A stretch of 6,063 nucleotides of DNA from Clostridiaceae bacterium (GTDB lineage: Bacteria > Bacillota > Clostridia > Lachnospirales > Lachnospiraceae), in assembly GCA_018378255.1 (NCBI GenBank), contig JAGZXV010000272.1, forward strand, positions 1 to 6,063, in the 5' to 3' direction. This document shows, in pieces, positions 1 to 5,736 of this stretch. The notes under the pieces were generated by a model. It searched no databases. It worked only from the letters and a program-made list of their open reading frames with translations, and had not been told where the DNA came from. A program made the translations under genes and the position numbers. Numbering within the stretch: position 1 is the first letter of the stretch; each line of letters starts with the position of its first letter.

Positions 1-1
1 G

Positions 2-685
2 GTATTTAACCTGCTGATGTTTTTTCTGGGATTGTTCGTACTTGGAAAAGCCTTTGCGGTGACCACTCTGATCAGCAGTTTTTATTATCCGTTTATCCTG
101 GGACAGCTTCAGCGGGTGATCGGGGATTTTGTGATAACGGAAGATAAGATGCTGGCAACCATATTTGCAGGACTTTTGATCGGCGGGGCCATCGGCATGG
201 TGATCCGGGCCGGGGCGTCTACAGGAGGTATGGATATTCCTCCGCTGGTTCTCAACAAAAAGCTCCGTCTGCCGGTTTCTGTAACCATGTACGCATTTGA
301 CTGCCTCATTCTGCTGCTGCAGATGTTGTTTGCAGATAAGGAACAGATCCTTTACGGACTGCTTTTGGTCCTGATTTATACCATTGTGCTGGATAAGGTG
401 CTTCTGATCGGAGGAAATCAGATGCAGGTGAAGATTATCAGCAGAAAGTTCGAGGAGATCAGCAGGCAGATTCAACAGAAAATGGACCGGGGAACTACTC
501 TGTTTGAGATCGAGGGAGGCTATTCCAGAAAGGAATCCTATGCGGTTTTAGCGGTGGTTTCCGGCCGCGAATTGTCAAAACTGAGTGAAATGGTGATGGA
601 AATCGATGACCAGGCATTTATGATTATCAACCAGGTCAGTGAAGTGAGAGGAAGAGGGTTTACCCTTCAGAAAAAATATAAATAA
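2..685 (+). CDS. YitT family membrane protein (DUF161/DUF2179), 5'-truncated by window edge
   Basis: This is the C-terminal part of an integral membrane protein of the YitT family. The reading frame is open from the first in-frame codon at position 2 (V-F-N-L-L-M...), so the Met at 17 is very probably internal and the true start lies upstream of the window. Visible parts are a hydrophobic N-terminal stretch, the conserved glycine-rich region GGAIGMVIRAGASTGGMDI typical of the YitT/DUF161 membrane domain, two more hydrophobic segments (around YAFDCLILLLQMLF and LYGLLLVLIYTIVL), and a cytoplasmic C-terminal DUF2179 domain with the usual DRGTTLFEIEGGYSRKE and AFMIINQVSEVRGRGF motifs. The biochemical role of YitT proteins is not established; they are common and multi-copy in Firmicutes. 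The gene is followed within 10 nt by a strong intrinsic terminator, so it ends its transcription unit and is separate from the TRAP operon. Family assignment is firm; the specific function is unknown. Confidence 0.93.
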   Translation, partial: VFNLLMFFLGLFVLGKAFAVTTLISSFYYPFILGQLQRVIGDFVITEDKMLATIFAGLLIGGAIGMVIRAGASTGGMDIPPLVLNKKLRLPVSVTMYAFDCLILLLQMLFADKEQILYGLLLVLIYTIVLDKVLLIGGNQMQVKIISRKFEEISRQIQQKMDRGTTLFEIEGGYSRKESYAVLAVVSGRELSKLSEMVMEIDDQAFMIINQVSEVRGRGFTLQKKYK

Positions 686-694
686 TTGTAACTG

Positions 695-727
695 TTCAGG
701 AAGGCTTAGGCTTTCCTGAATTTTTTT
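695..727 (+). terminator. Intrinsic terminator after the YitT gene
   Basis: An 11-bp stem (TTCAGGAAGGC pairing with GCTTTCCTGAA, one G-T wobble) closes on a 4-nt TTAG loop and is followed directly by seven T residues (721-727). It lies 9 nt after the YitT stop codon. This is a textbook Rho-independent terminator that isolates the YitT gene from the operon downstream. Confidence 0.93.
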
Positions 728-730
728 GCC

Positions 731-759
731 TGTAAATGGGCACAATATGCCAGTAAAAT
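731..759 (+). promoter_or_regulatory. Possible sigma-A promoter for the TRAP operon
   Basis: The operon needs a promoter between the YitT terminator (ending at 727) and the dctP start at 789. The best -10 candidate is TAAAAT at 754-759. Seventeen bases upstream is TGTAAA (731-736), a poor -35 match. The sequence at 731-744 (TGTAAATGGGCACA) also loosely resembles a catabolite-responsive (cre) element, but with mismatches including the central CG. The assignment rests mainly on position and the -10; the -35 is weak. Confidence 0.35.
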
Positions 760-788
760 GAATGACAGCTTTTGGAAAGGAAAGAAGG

Positions 789-1817
789 ATGAAGTGCATG
801 AAAGTAAAACCGGCTGCAGCCGGACTGCTGGCAGTAATTTTAGGTTTGACCTTATGCCTTGGCGGGTGCCAAAGATTTGGTTCGGGAAAACGGATCATCC
901 GCATTTCCCATGGACAGTCGGAAACCCATCCGGAACATATCGGACTTTTGGCGTTTAAAGAATATGTGGAGGAACATTTAGGGGATAAATATGAAGTCCA
1001 GATATTCCCCAACGAACTGCTGGGTTCAGCCCAAAAGGCAATTGAGCTGGTTCAGACGGGGGCCATTGATTTTGTAGTGGCCGGAACAGCCAATCTGGAG
1101 ACATTTGCGCGCATTTATGAGGTGTTCAGCATGCCTTATCTGTTCGATTCGGAGGAGACTTACCGGGCGGTGATGGGAGATGAAGATTATATGCGGCAGA
1201 TTTACCGTTCCACAGAGGAAGCGGGATTTGAAGTGGTCACCTGGTATAATGCGGGTGTCCGTAATTTTTATGCCAAGAAGCCGATCTATACCCCTGATGA
1301 TTTAAGAGGGATGAAGATCCGGGTTCAGCAGAGCCCGGCCAGCGTTCAAATGATGAAAGAATTCGGCGCGGCGGCGGCTCCCATGAGTTTTGGAGAAGTT
1401 TATACGGCCATTCAGCAGGGGGTCATCGATGGGGCGGAGAACAACGAACTGGCATTAACCAACAACAAACACGGTGAGGTCGCAAAATATTATTCCTACA
1501 ATAAACATCAAATGGTGCCGGATATGCTGATTGGAAACCTGCGGTTTTTAAACAGCCTTTCGGAAGATGAGTTAAAGATCTTTGAGGAGGCCGCCCGGCT
1601 GTCAACCCAGGTGGAACTGGAAGCCTGGGATGAACAGGTGGAACAGGCAAAAGAGATGGCCGCTGAAAAAATGGGTGTGGAATTCATCGATGTGGATGTG
1701 GATTTATTCAAGAAAAAGGTTCTTCCCCTGCATGAAAAAATGCTGAAGGAAAATCCGGCCATCCGGGATGTATATGAGCATATCCAGAAGGCAAATGAAC
1801 AGAGGAAGGAGGGGTAG
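789..1817 (+). CDS. dctP: TRAP transporter solute-binding lipoprotein, DctP family
   Basis: This is the extracytoplasmic substrate receptor of a tripartite ATP-independent periplasmic (TRAP) transporter; it captures a solute outside the membrane and delivers it to the DctQ/DctM membrane complex. I place the start at 789 (342 aa), about 8 nt after AAAGG (776-780). ATG 798 is nearly as good, and ATG 762 would add residues ahead of the signal peptide without a good Shine-Dalgarno. The N-terminus is a lipoprotein signal with a lipobox ending LCLGGC (Cys27), so the protein should be lipid-anchored, as expected in a Gram-positive cell. The mature part carries DctP landmarks: ISHGQSETHPEH, FPNELLGSAQKAIELVQTGAID, WYNAGVRNFYAKKP (Arg158), DLRGMKIRVQ (Arg178, aligning with the carboxylate-binding arginine of family members such as SiaP) and QQGVIDGAENN (Asn218). 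The substrate is probably an organic or sugar acid, but nothing nearby identifies it. The stop lies 4 nt before dctQ. Confidence 0.95.
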   Translation: MKCMKVKPAAAGLLAVILGLTLCLGGCQRFGSGKRIIRISHGQSETHPEHIGLLAFKEYVEEHLGDKYEVQIFPNELLGSAQKAIELVQTGAIDFVVAGTANLETFARIYEVFSMPYLFDSEETYRAVMGDEDYMRQIYRSTEEAGFEVVTWYNAGVRNFYAKKPIYTPDDLRGMKIRVQQSPASVQMMKEFGAAAAPMSFGEVYTAIQQGVIDGAENNELALTNNKHGEVAKYYSYNKHQMVPDMLIGNLRFLNSLSEDELKIFEEAARLSTQVELEAWDEQVEQAKEMAAEKMGVEFIDVDVDLFKKKVLPLHEKMLKENPAIRDVYEHIQKANEQRKEG

Positions 1818-1821
1818 CACA

Positions 1822-2307
1822 GTGGATGGAATACAAAAAATCCGGGATTTGCTGGACCGCATATTGGGAACAGTTACCGTATGTCTGTTCGCCCTGATGA
1901 CGATTGTAGGTACTTATCAGATTATGACCAGGTATTTTTTTAACCGGCCAAGTACGGTGTCGGAAGAGCTTTTGACCTATTCCTTTACCTGGATGTCTCT
2001 ATTGGCAGCGGCATATGTGTTTGGGAAAAGGGATCATATGAGGATGGCATTTCTGGCGGACAAAATTTCAGGGAAAAAACGGGTCTGGCTGGAGATTGGA
2101 ATAGAAATCCTGATCTTTTTATTCGCAGGTGTTGTGATGCTGTATGGAGGGATTCAGATTACCAGGCTGACAATGTCACAGATCACAGCCTCACTTCAGA
2201 TCCCCATGGGCTATGTATATCTGGTTATCCCGTTATCCGGAGGGCTGATCATGATCTATAATGCCATGAATATTGCAGAAATGATAGGGAAAAAGGAGGT
2301 AGAATGA
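1822..2307 (+). CDS. dctQ: TRAP transporter small permease subunit, DctQ family
   Basis: This is the small membrane subunit of the TRAP transporter, which pairs with DctM. I choose the GTG at 1822 (161 aa) because an AGGAAGGAGGGG ribosome binding site (1803-1814) ends about 8 nt upstream, inside the end of dctP, and the resulting length is normal for DctQ. An in-frame ATG at 1768 would overlap dctP by 50 bases and add a non-hydrophobic, arginine-rich extension. The sequence shows four hydrophobic segments and the family signatures: QIMTRYFFNRPSTVSEELL (Arg37, Ser47-Glu48-Glu49), followed by TYSFTWMSLLAAAYVFGKRDHMRM (Trp57), and near the C-terminus the SLQIPMGYVYLVIPLSGG motif. Its stop overlaps the start of dctM (ATGATG/TGA arrangement), implying translational coupling. 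Subunit identity is secure from sequence and operon position. Confidence 0.94.
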   Translation: MDGIQKIRDLLDRILGTVTVCLFALMTIVGTYQIMTRYFFNRPSTVSEELLTYSFTWMSLLAAAYVFGKRDHMRMAFLADKISGKKRVWLEIGIEILIFLFAGVVMLYGGIQITRLTMSQITASLQIPMGYVYLVIPLSGGLIMIYNAMNIAEMIGKKEVE

Positions 2308-3614
2308 TGGAAATTGCATGGTTGTCCGGCGGGATTATCCTGATTCTTCTGGTGATAATGCTGCTTCTTGGAATACCGATTGCGGTTGCGCTGGCAGTGT
2401 CATCAATCTGTGCCATTCTGCCGGTCTTGGAATTCGGCCCTGCGGTGCTGACAGGAGCCCAGAGGATATTTTCGGGAATCTCCATATTCAGCCTTTTGGC
2501 CATTCCGTTTTTTGTGCTGGCAGGCAATATTATGAATAAGGGCGGAATCGCCATACGCCTGATCTATTTTGCAAAACTGTTTACAGGGCGGATACCGGGT
2601 GCGCTGGCTCATACCAATGCGGTAGCCAATATGCTGTTTGGCGCCATTTCCGGTTCCGGAACAGCGGCGGCTTCGGCCATGGGCTCCATCATCGGGCCGA
2701 TTGAACGGGATGAAGGATATGACCCTGATTTTTCAGCGGCGGCCAATATTGCCACTGCGCCTACCGGTCTTTTAATTCCGCCCAGCAATGTTATGATCAC
2801 TTATTCTCTGGTCAGCGGGGGCACTTCTGTGGCGGCCCTGTTCATGGCGGGATATATTCCGGGCATTTTGTGGGGGCTTGCCTGTATGACGGTGATCTAT
2901 TTTATGGCAAAAAGCCGGGGATATCAGAGCTCCGATACCCATACGGGAAAAGAAGCTGTAAAAGTGGCCCTACAGGCTATTCCCTGTCTGCTGATGATCG
3001 TGATCGTGATCGGTGGAATCATCAGCGGAATATTTACCGCTACGGAAGGTTCTGTGGTGGCGGTGGTTTACAGTCTGATTCTGTCATTATTCTTTTATAA
3101 GTCCATAACCTGGAAGGACTTAAAGGATATTTTTCTGGGTAGTGCGGAAATGACGGGCATTATCATTTTCTTAATCGGCGTTTCCAGCATTATGTCATGG
3201 GTTATGGCATTTACGGGGATACCGGGGGCAATTTCTGAAGCCATGCTGGGGCTCAGCGAAAACCGGTATGTGATTCTGATCATTATCAATATCTTACTGC
3301 TGGTTGTGGGGACTTTTATGGATATGACGCCTGCCTGCCTGATTTTTACGCCTATTTTCCTTCCAATCTGCCAGAAACTGGGGATGGATTCGGTGCATTT
3401 CGGGATTATGATGATATTTAACCTCTGCATCGGTACGATCACTCCTCCGGTTGGAACCACATTGTTCGTGGGAGTGAAAGTTGGTAAGAGCAGGATTGAA
3501 AATGTGATCCGGCCCCTTTTATATTATTTTGCAGCCATTTTTGTAGTACTTCTTCTGGTCACCTATGTCCCATCCATTTCCATGTGGCTGCCGGGGCTTT
3601 TGGGATATGTGTGA
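2307..3614 (+). CDS. dctM: TRAP transporter large permease subunit, DctM family
   Basis: This is the large transmembrane subunit that forms the ion-coupled translocation path of the TRAP transporter. It is 435 aa from ATG 2307, a normal length, and hydrophobic throughout in a pattern consistent with about 12 membrane segments. Conserved DctM blocks are clear: FFVLAGNIMNKGGIA, GRIPGALAHTNAVANMLFGA followed by ISGSGTAAASAMGSI, IATAPTGLLIPPSNVMITYS, and near the C-terminus FMDMTPACLIFTPIFLP and IGTITPPVGTTLFVG. There are two adjacent ATGs at 2304 and 2307. I prefer 2307, which is 7 nt from the GGAGG of AAAAGGAGGT (2291-2300); 2304 would leave only 4 nt. Either start overlaps the dctQ stop. No convincing intrinsic terminator is visible between its stop and the next promoter (3692), so some read-through is possible. 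Confidence 0.95.
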   Translation: MEIAWLSGGIILILLVIMLLLGIPIAVALAVSSICAILPVLEFGPAVLTGAQRIFSGISIFSLLAIPFFVLAGNIMNKGGIAIRLIYFAKLFTGRIPGALAHTNAVANMLFGAISGSGTAAASAMGSIIGPIERDEGYDPDFSAAANIATAPTGLLIPPSNVMITYSLVSGGTSVAALFMAGYIPGILWGLACMTVIYFMAKSRGYQSSDTHTGKEAVKVALQAIPCLLMIVIVIGGIISGIFTATEGSVVAVVYSLILSLFFYKSITWKDLKDIFLGSAEMTGIIIFLIGVSSIMSWVMAFTGIPGAISEAMLGLSENRYVILIIINILLLVVGTFMDMTPACLIFTPIFLPICQKLGMDSVHFGIMMIFNLCIGTITPPVGTTLFVGVKVGKSRIENVIRPLLYYFAAIFVVLLLVTYVPSISMWLPGLLGYV

Positions 3615-3691
3615 GACTTTCGATGCCCAGACCAGGTTACTGCTTACAGCCTCAATTGGCTTAAAGAAAGGAATTCGTAATAATTTGATCC

Positions 3692-3720
3692 TTGAACCTT
3701 CCCACACCTTGGAGTAGAAT
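3692..3720 (+). promoter_or_regulatory. Sigma-A-type promoter for the wall-binding protein gene
   Basis: TTGAAC (3692-3697, four of six -35 bases) and TAGAAT (3715-3720, five of six -10 bases) are separated by exactly 17 nt. Transcription would start near 3727, giving a leader of about 34 nt before the ATG at 3761. This supports the downstream gene being a transcription unit of its own rather than part of the TRAP operon. Confidence 0.65.
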
Positions 3721-3760
3721 GGAAGGAGAGAATAATTCTGGAAAAGAGGAGATGGTTATT

Positions 3761-4450
3761 ATGAAGATTAAGAAGTTTGCAGTGTTGCTTTTGTCCTTCG
3801 CGCTGGCGGCAGGAAGCCTTATGACTGTTCACGGAGCGACAAAAGAGAAGCTGCCCGGAGTTTCGGATTTATGGTGGGAAGACGAAGTTGCCCATTGGGA
3901 AGAAGTGGACGATGCATATAAGTATGAGGTTACATTGTACCGCAACAGCTCTAAAGTTAAGACCATAGAGACTAAAAATGCAAAGTATAATTTTGAAAAT
4001 TCCTTTACAAAGGCCGACTCTTACCGCTTTAAAGTCCGTCCTTTAGGAAAGGGAGAATTTTCTGACGGCCCCTGGTCTTCTTATTCCGAAGAGATCGATA
4101 TCAGCCAGACCTACATCAACAATCTGGAAGAAGAGCGGGAGAGAAATAAAGCGGCTTCCGTAGGAAAAGGCGCTAAGGGACCTGGTGAAACGGAAAGTGC
4201 CGGCGATTGGGTACAGGATCAGAACGGCTGGTGGTATAAGAACGCCGACGGCTCATACCCATCCAACACATGGGCGCAGGTGAATAATGTATGGTATTTC
4301 TTCGGTGAAGACGGTTATATGAAGACCGGATGGATCAACTGGAAGAACAAACAGTATTACTGCGATGCAAGCGGAGCCATGGTAACCGGAACCTATACGG
4401 TGGAAGGTGTTGCCCATAACTTTGCCGGCGACGGGTCTTTGATGCAGTAA
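3761..4450 (+). CDS. Secreted protein with fibronectin-III-like domain and C-terminal cell-wall (choline-type) binding repeats
   Basis: This is a 229-aa exported surface protein. ATG 3761 is chosen because GAGGAG (3746-3751) lies 9 nt upstream and it opens a clean signal peptide: a Lys-rich start (MKIKK), a hydrophobic core to about residue 21, and probable cleavage near VHGA (23-26). Residues about 32-112 look like a small beta-sandwich of fibronectin type III kind: AHWEEVDDAYKYEVTLYR, then SYRFKVRPLG and SDGPWSSYSE. A charged linker (about 115-147) leads to repeats rich in Trp, Tyr and Gly (148-229), NGWWYKNADGSYPSNTWAQV, NVWYFFGEDGYMKTGWI, NKQYYCDASGAMVTGTY and a short final GVAHNFAGDGSLMQ, matching the choline/cell-wall-binding repeat family. 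No catalytic domain is visible, so the likely role is wall attachment or scaffolding. Similar architectures are often annotated as amidase-family proteins on the strength of the repeats alone; that name is not supported here. Confidence 0.88.
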   Translation: MKIKKFAVLLLSFALAAGSLMTVHGATKEKLPGVSDLWWEDEVAHWEEVDDAYKYEVTLYRNSSKVKTIETKNAKYNFENSFTKADSYRFKVRPLGKGEFSDGPWSSYSEEIDISQTYINNLEEERERNKAASVGKGAKGPGETESAGDWVQDQNGWWYKNADGSYPSNTWAQVNNVWYFFGEDGYMKTGWINWKNKQYYCDASGAMVTGTYTVEGVAHNFAGDGSLMQ

Positions 4451-4483
4451 TTTTACCTCAGAGTGTGGCTGAATTTAATTATT

Positions 4484-4530
4484 AGACGGGAGATTCTGGT
4501 CTTAGATGACGGATTTCCCGTCTTTTTATT
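4484..4530 (+). terminator. Intrinsic terminator after the wall-binding protein gene
   Basis: AGACGGGAGATTC (4484-4496) pairs with GGATTTCCCGTCT (4511-4523), a 13-bp stem with two G-T wobbles and a 14-nt loop, followed by a T-rich run TTTTTATT. It lies 33 nt after the stop codon at 4450 and separates this gene from the Lrp-type regulator. Confidence 0.87.
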
Positions 4531-4561
4531 ATAGTTTTTATTGATATGGGACATTCTATTG

Positions 4562-4590
4562 TTGTTTTAAAATCTGTTTCCCGATATAAT
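4562..4590 (+). promoter_or_regulatory. Sigma-A promoter of the Lrp/AsnC regulator gene
   Basis: A perfect -10 TATAAT (4585-4590) is preceded at 17 nt by TTGTTT (4562-4567; four of six bases match the -35 consensus). The predicted start near 4597 gives a leader of about 26 nt to the GTG at 4623, with AGGAGG at 4610-4615. The heptamer GATATGG occurs on both sides of the promoter (4543-4549 and 4591-4597), a possible arrangement for self-binding by the regulator, though this is only suggestive. Confidence 0.75.
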
Positions 4591-4622
4591 GATATGGTAA
4601 TTGATTGTTAGGAGGCCAAACA

Positions 4623-5057
4623 GTGGACCAGATTGATAAAAAGATAGTGATGCTTCTTGAAAAGAACGCCAGAATGCCGCTGAAAAAAATTGCAGAAGAA
4701 GTGGGGCTGACTTCACCGGCTGTTTCTACCAGGATTTACAGATTGGAGCAGGCAGGTATTTTGACAGGATATCACGCGCAGATCGGCAGGAAAGTGATGG
4801 GATATGTCGTGATGGCCTTTGTCAGCCTTGAACTGACACCCGGATTTGAGGAAGAATTTCAAAAGAAGGTGCTGGAATCGGAATTTATCCTGGAGTGTTA
4901 TAATCTGACGGGGCAATACGGGATGCTGATGAAGGCTGTTTTTAAAGGAACTATGGAATTGGATACTTTTATTGGGGAAATGCAGAGATTTGGGAAGACC
5001 AGCACTCAGATTGTGTATTCTACGCTGGTTGAGAAGCAGAATGTGCTGCCGAAATAA
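4623..5057 (+). CDS. Lrp/AsnC family transcriptional regulator
   Basis: This is a 144-aa DNA-binding regulator of the feast/famine (Lrp/AsnC) family, which usually forms octamers or other oligomers and senses amino acids or related small molecules. The GTG at 4623 is chosen because AGGAGG (4610-4615) lies 7 nt upstream and the product then begins (M)DQIDKKIVMLLEKNARMPL, the standard family N-terminus. Residues about 1-55 form the AsnC-type helix-turn-helix (KKIAEEVGLTSPAVSTRIYR, then LEQAGILTGYHAQI), and about 65-140 the RAM ligand/oligomer domain, including the characteristic YNLTGQYGMLMKAV and DTFIGEMQRFGKTSTQIVYS. The length is typical. It is monocistronic and adjacent to no obvious amino acid gene, so its targets and effector cannot be named; autoregulation is common in the family. 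No strong stem-loop follows the stop before a T8 tract (5077-5084). Confidence 0.93.
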   Translation: MDQIDKKIVMLLEKNARMPLKKIAEEVGLTSPAVSTRIYRLEQAGILTGYHAQIGRKVMGYVVMAFVSLELTPGFEEEFQKKVLESEFILECYNLTGQYGMLMKAVFKGTMELDTFIGEMQRFGKTSTQIVYSTLVEKQNVLPK

Positions 5058-5095
5058 GGGATTTGAAATGTTGGGATTTTTTTTGCGCGAGTTAC

Positions 5096-5438
5096 GCAGG
5101 AAAGGGTGGAGAGACGGCGGCCGGAAGACGGAGCTTGGCGGATGAGCCGGGCGGAGGGGAACGGCACGGGGATTCGGCTTCCAAACGTAAGTGTAACTAA
5201 GCCCGCAGGGATGAAAAAAGACGGTCCGATGCCCATTCACGGTGAACTCTTTATGGACTTCACCGTTCAGGGGCATCTCAGAAACTGATTTGGAGTTCAG
5301 TCTCTGCCCGTCTTTTTTTCATCCCTGCGGGCTAAGTTACACTAGACGTTTTCCAGACGAATCTCCGCGCCGTTCCCCTCCGCCCGGCTCATCCGCCAAG
5401 CTCCGTCTTCCGGCCGCCGTCTCTCCACCCTTTCCTGC
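5096..5438. repeat. Large GC-rich inverted-repeat (foldback) element of about 343 bp
   Basis: The segment 5096-5165 is a perfect 70-bp reverse complement of 5369-5438 (about 50 of 70 bases are G or C). Inward of this the arms remain related but diverged (5166-5190 against 5344-5368, with a 1-nt indel). They become nearly identical again from GTGTAACTAAGCCCGCAGGG through ATGAAAAAAGACGG (5191-5224), facing the complementary copy at 5308-5343. A central 83-nt segment (5225-5307) is unique to the loop. Both flanks also carry a weakly matching GCGA tract (near 5086 and 5446), so the original element may be slightly longer. A transcript of either strand could fold into one long hairpin. It could be a non-autonomous transposable element, two inverted copies of a repeat, or a structured RNA gene. 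No transposase gene or clear target duplication is seen. Confidence 0.85.
5228..5319 (+). other. Overlapping hairpins plus T7 tract in the centre of the inverted repeat
   Basis: Hairpin A pairs GATGCCC (5228-5234) and CGGTGAA (5240-5246) with TTCACCG (5259-5265) and GGGCATC (5271-5277). Hairpin B pairs GGGCA (5271-5275) and ACTGA (5284-5288) with TCAGT (5297-5301) and TGCCC (5305-5309), and is followed by GTC and seven T residues. A and B share GGGCA, so they cannot form together. B followed by a T-run looks like a terminator, and A like its competing structure. The outer AAAAAAGACGG/CCGTCTTTTTT pairing makes the unit terminator-like on both strands. It could serve as the terminator of the Lrp-type gene. 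Pairing is visible in the sequence; regulatory use is inferred. Confidence 0.45.
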
Positions 5439-5482
5439 TGATTTTCGCTGGAGGTGGTGTGAAAAGTTAGTTTTTTTACATG

Positions 5483-5518
5483 AAACGTGAAGGGATTTTC
5501 GAAAATGGCTTCACGTTT
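5483..5518. repeat. 36-bp near-perfect palindrome
   Basis: AAACGTGAAG (5483-5492) is the exact reverse complement of CTTCACGTTT (5509-5518), and the middle ATTTTCGAAAAT (5495-5506) is itself a perfect palindrome. Only the two GG pairs at 5493-5494 and 5507-5508 break full symmetry. It could form a hairpin in RNA or a cruciform or operator in DNA. No long T-run follows on either strand, so it is a poor terminator. Confidence 0.8.
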
Positions 5519-5684
5519 TACTGTAAATGCCCAGGTCATCGATGTAAAATATTGTCGGTCTGTAGGCTTTTTTAAATAGTCACAACCTATCTTTGTAATC
5601 AAAACAGCCTGCCAGTTGTAATTGAAACCACGAATTATCGGTTTAAACAGCCAGCCCAATTACGGCTTTAAAAACAGAATAGTC

Positions 5685-5713
5685 TTGACAAAAAAAATAA
5701 ATTTTGGTAGTCT
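5685..5713 (+). promoter_or_regulatory. Strong orphan promoter with extended -10
   Basis: A perfect -35 TTGACA (5685-5690) is followed after 17 nt by TAGTCT (5708-5713), which keeps the three most important -10 bases (T, A and final T) and is preceded by TG-N (5705-5707), the extended -10 motif. An A/T-rich spacer beginning with A7 lies between them. The start would be near 5720. No convincing protein gene follows within the window. Confidence 0.65.
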
Positions 5714-5736
5714 ATTTATGTAATTACCAAAATTTA
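5698..5736. promoter_or_regulatory. Dyad operator overlapping the orphan promoter
   Basis: TAAATTTTGGTA (5698-5709) is the exact reverse complement of TACCAAAATTTA (5725-5736), with a 15-nt spacer. The left half covers the spacer and start of the -10, and the right half lies just past the predicted transcription start. This placement is typical of a repressor-binding site, and because the left arm would not be transcribed it points to DNA recognition rather than RNA structure. The regulator is unknown; I cannot assign it to a family. Confidence 0.55.

Noticed and set aside
575..1012. Minus-strand frame (145 codons) across the YitT terminator and the start of dctP.
   Set aside because: It overlaps two well-supported genes and a terminator on the other strand and resembles no family I recognise.
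1768..1821. Upstream ATG extension of dctQ.
   Set aside because: It overlaps dctP by 50 bases, lacks a good ribosome site and adds an arginine-rich tail; the GTG at 1822 has a strong Shine-Dalgarno and gives the normal family length.
3615..3691. A terminator after dctM.
   Set aside because: Only 3-bp pairings such as GCC/GGC around TCAATT are found, with no T-run; no convincing intrinsic terminator.
3692..3760. TTG-initiated extension of the wall-binding protein.
   Set aside because: It would place 23 residues in front of a clean signal peptide, and the TTG is part of the predicted -35 box; ATG 3761 has GAGGAG at 9 nt.
4713..5276. Long minus-strand frame (187 codons) opposite the Lrp-type gene.
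   Set aside because: It lies antisense to a clearly recognised regulator and runs into the repeat arm; rich in His, Pro, Ser and Phe in a way typical of antisense shadows.
5106..5288. Reading frame through the left arm of the foldback, with the same peptide (RRRPEDGAWRMSRAEGNG) encoded on the minus strand by the right arm.
   Set aside because: The shared peptide follows from the perfect inverted repeat. The GTG start has a ribosome site too close to it, and the frame runs into the hairpin core. I see no evidence that it is translated.
5342..5659. Minus-strand frame of 105 codons across the right arm and the adjacent AT-rich DNA.
   Set aside because: It uses a TTG start without a Shine-Dalgarno, crosses the 36-bp palindrome and ends in the repeat arm; composition follows the repeats rather than a protein family.
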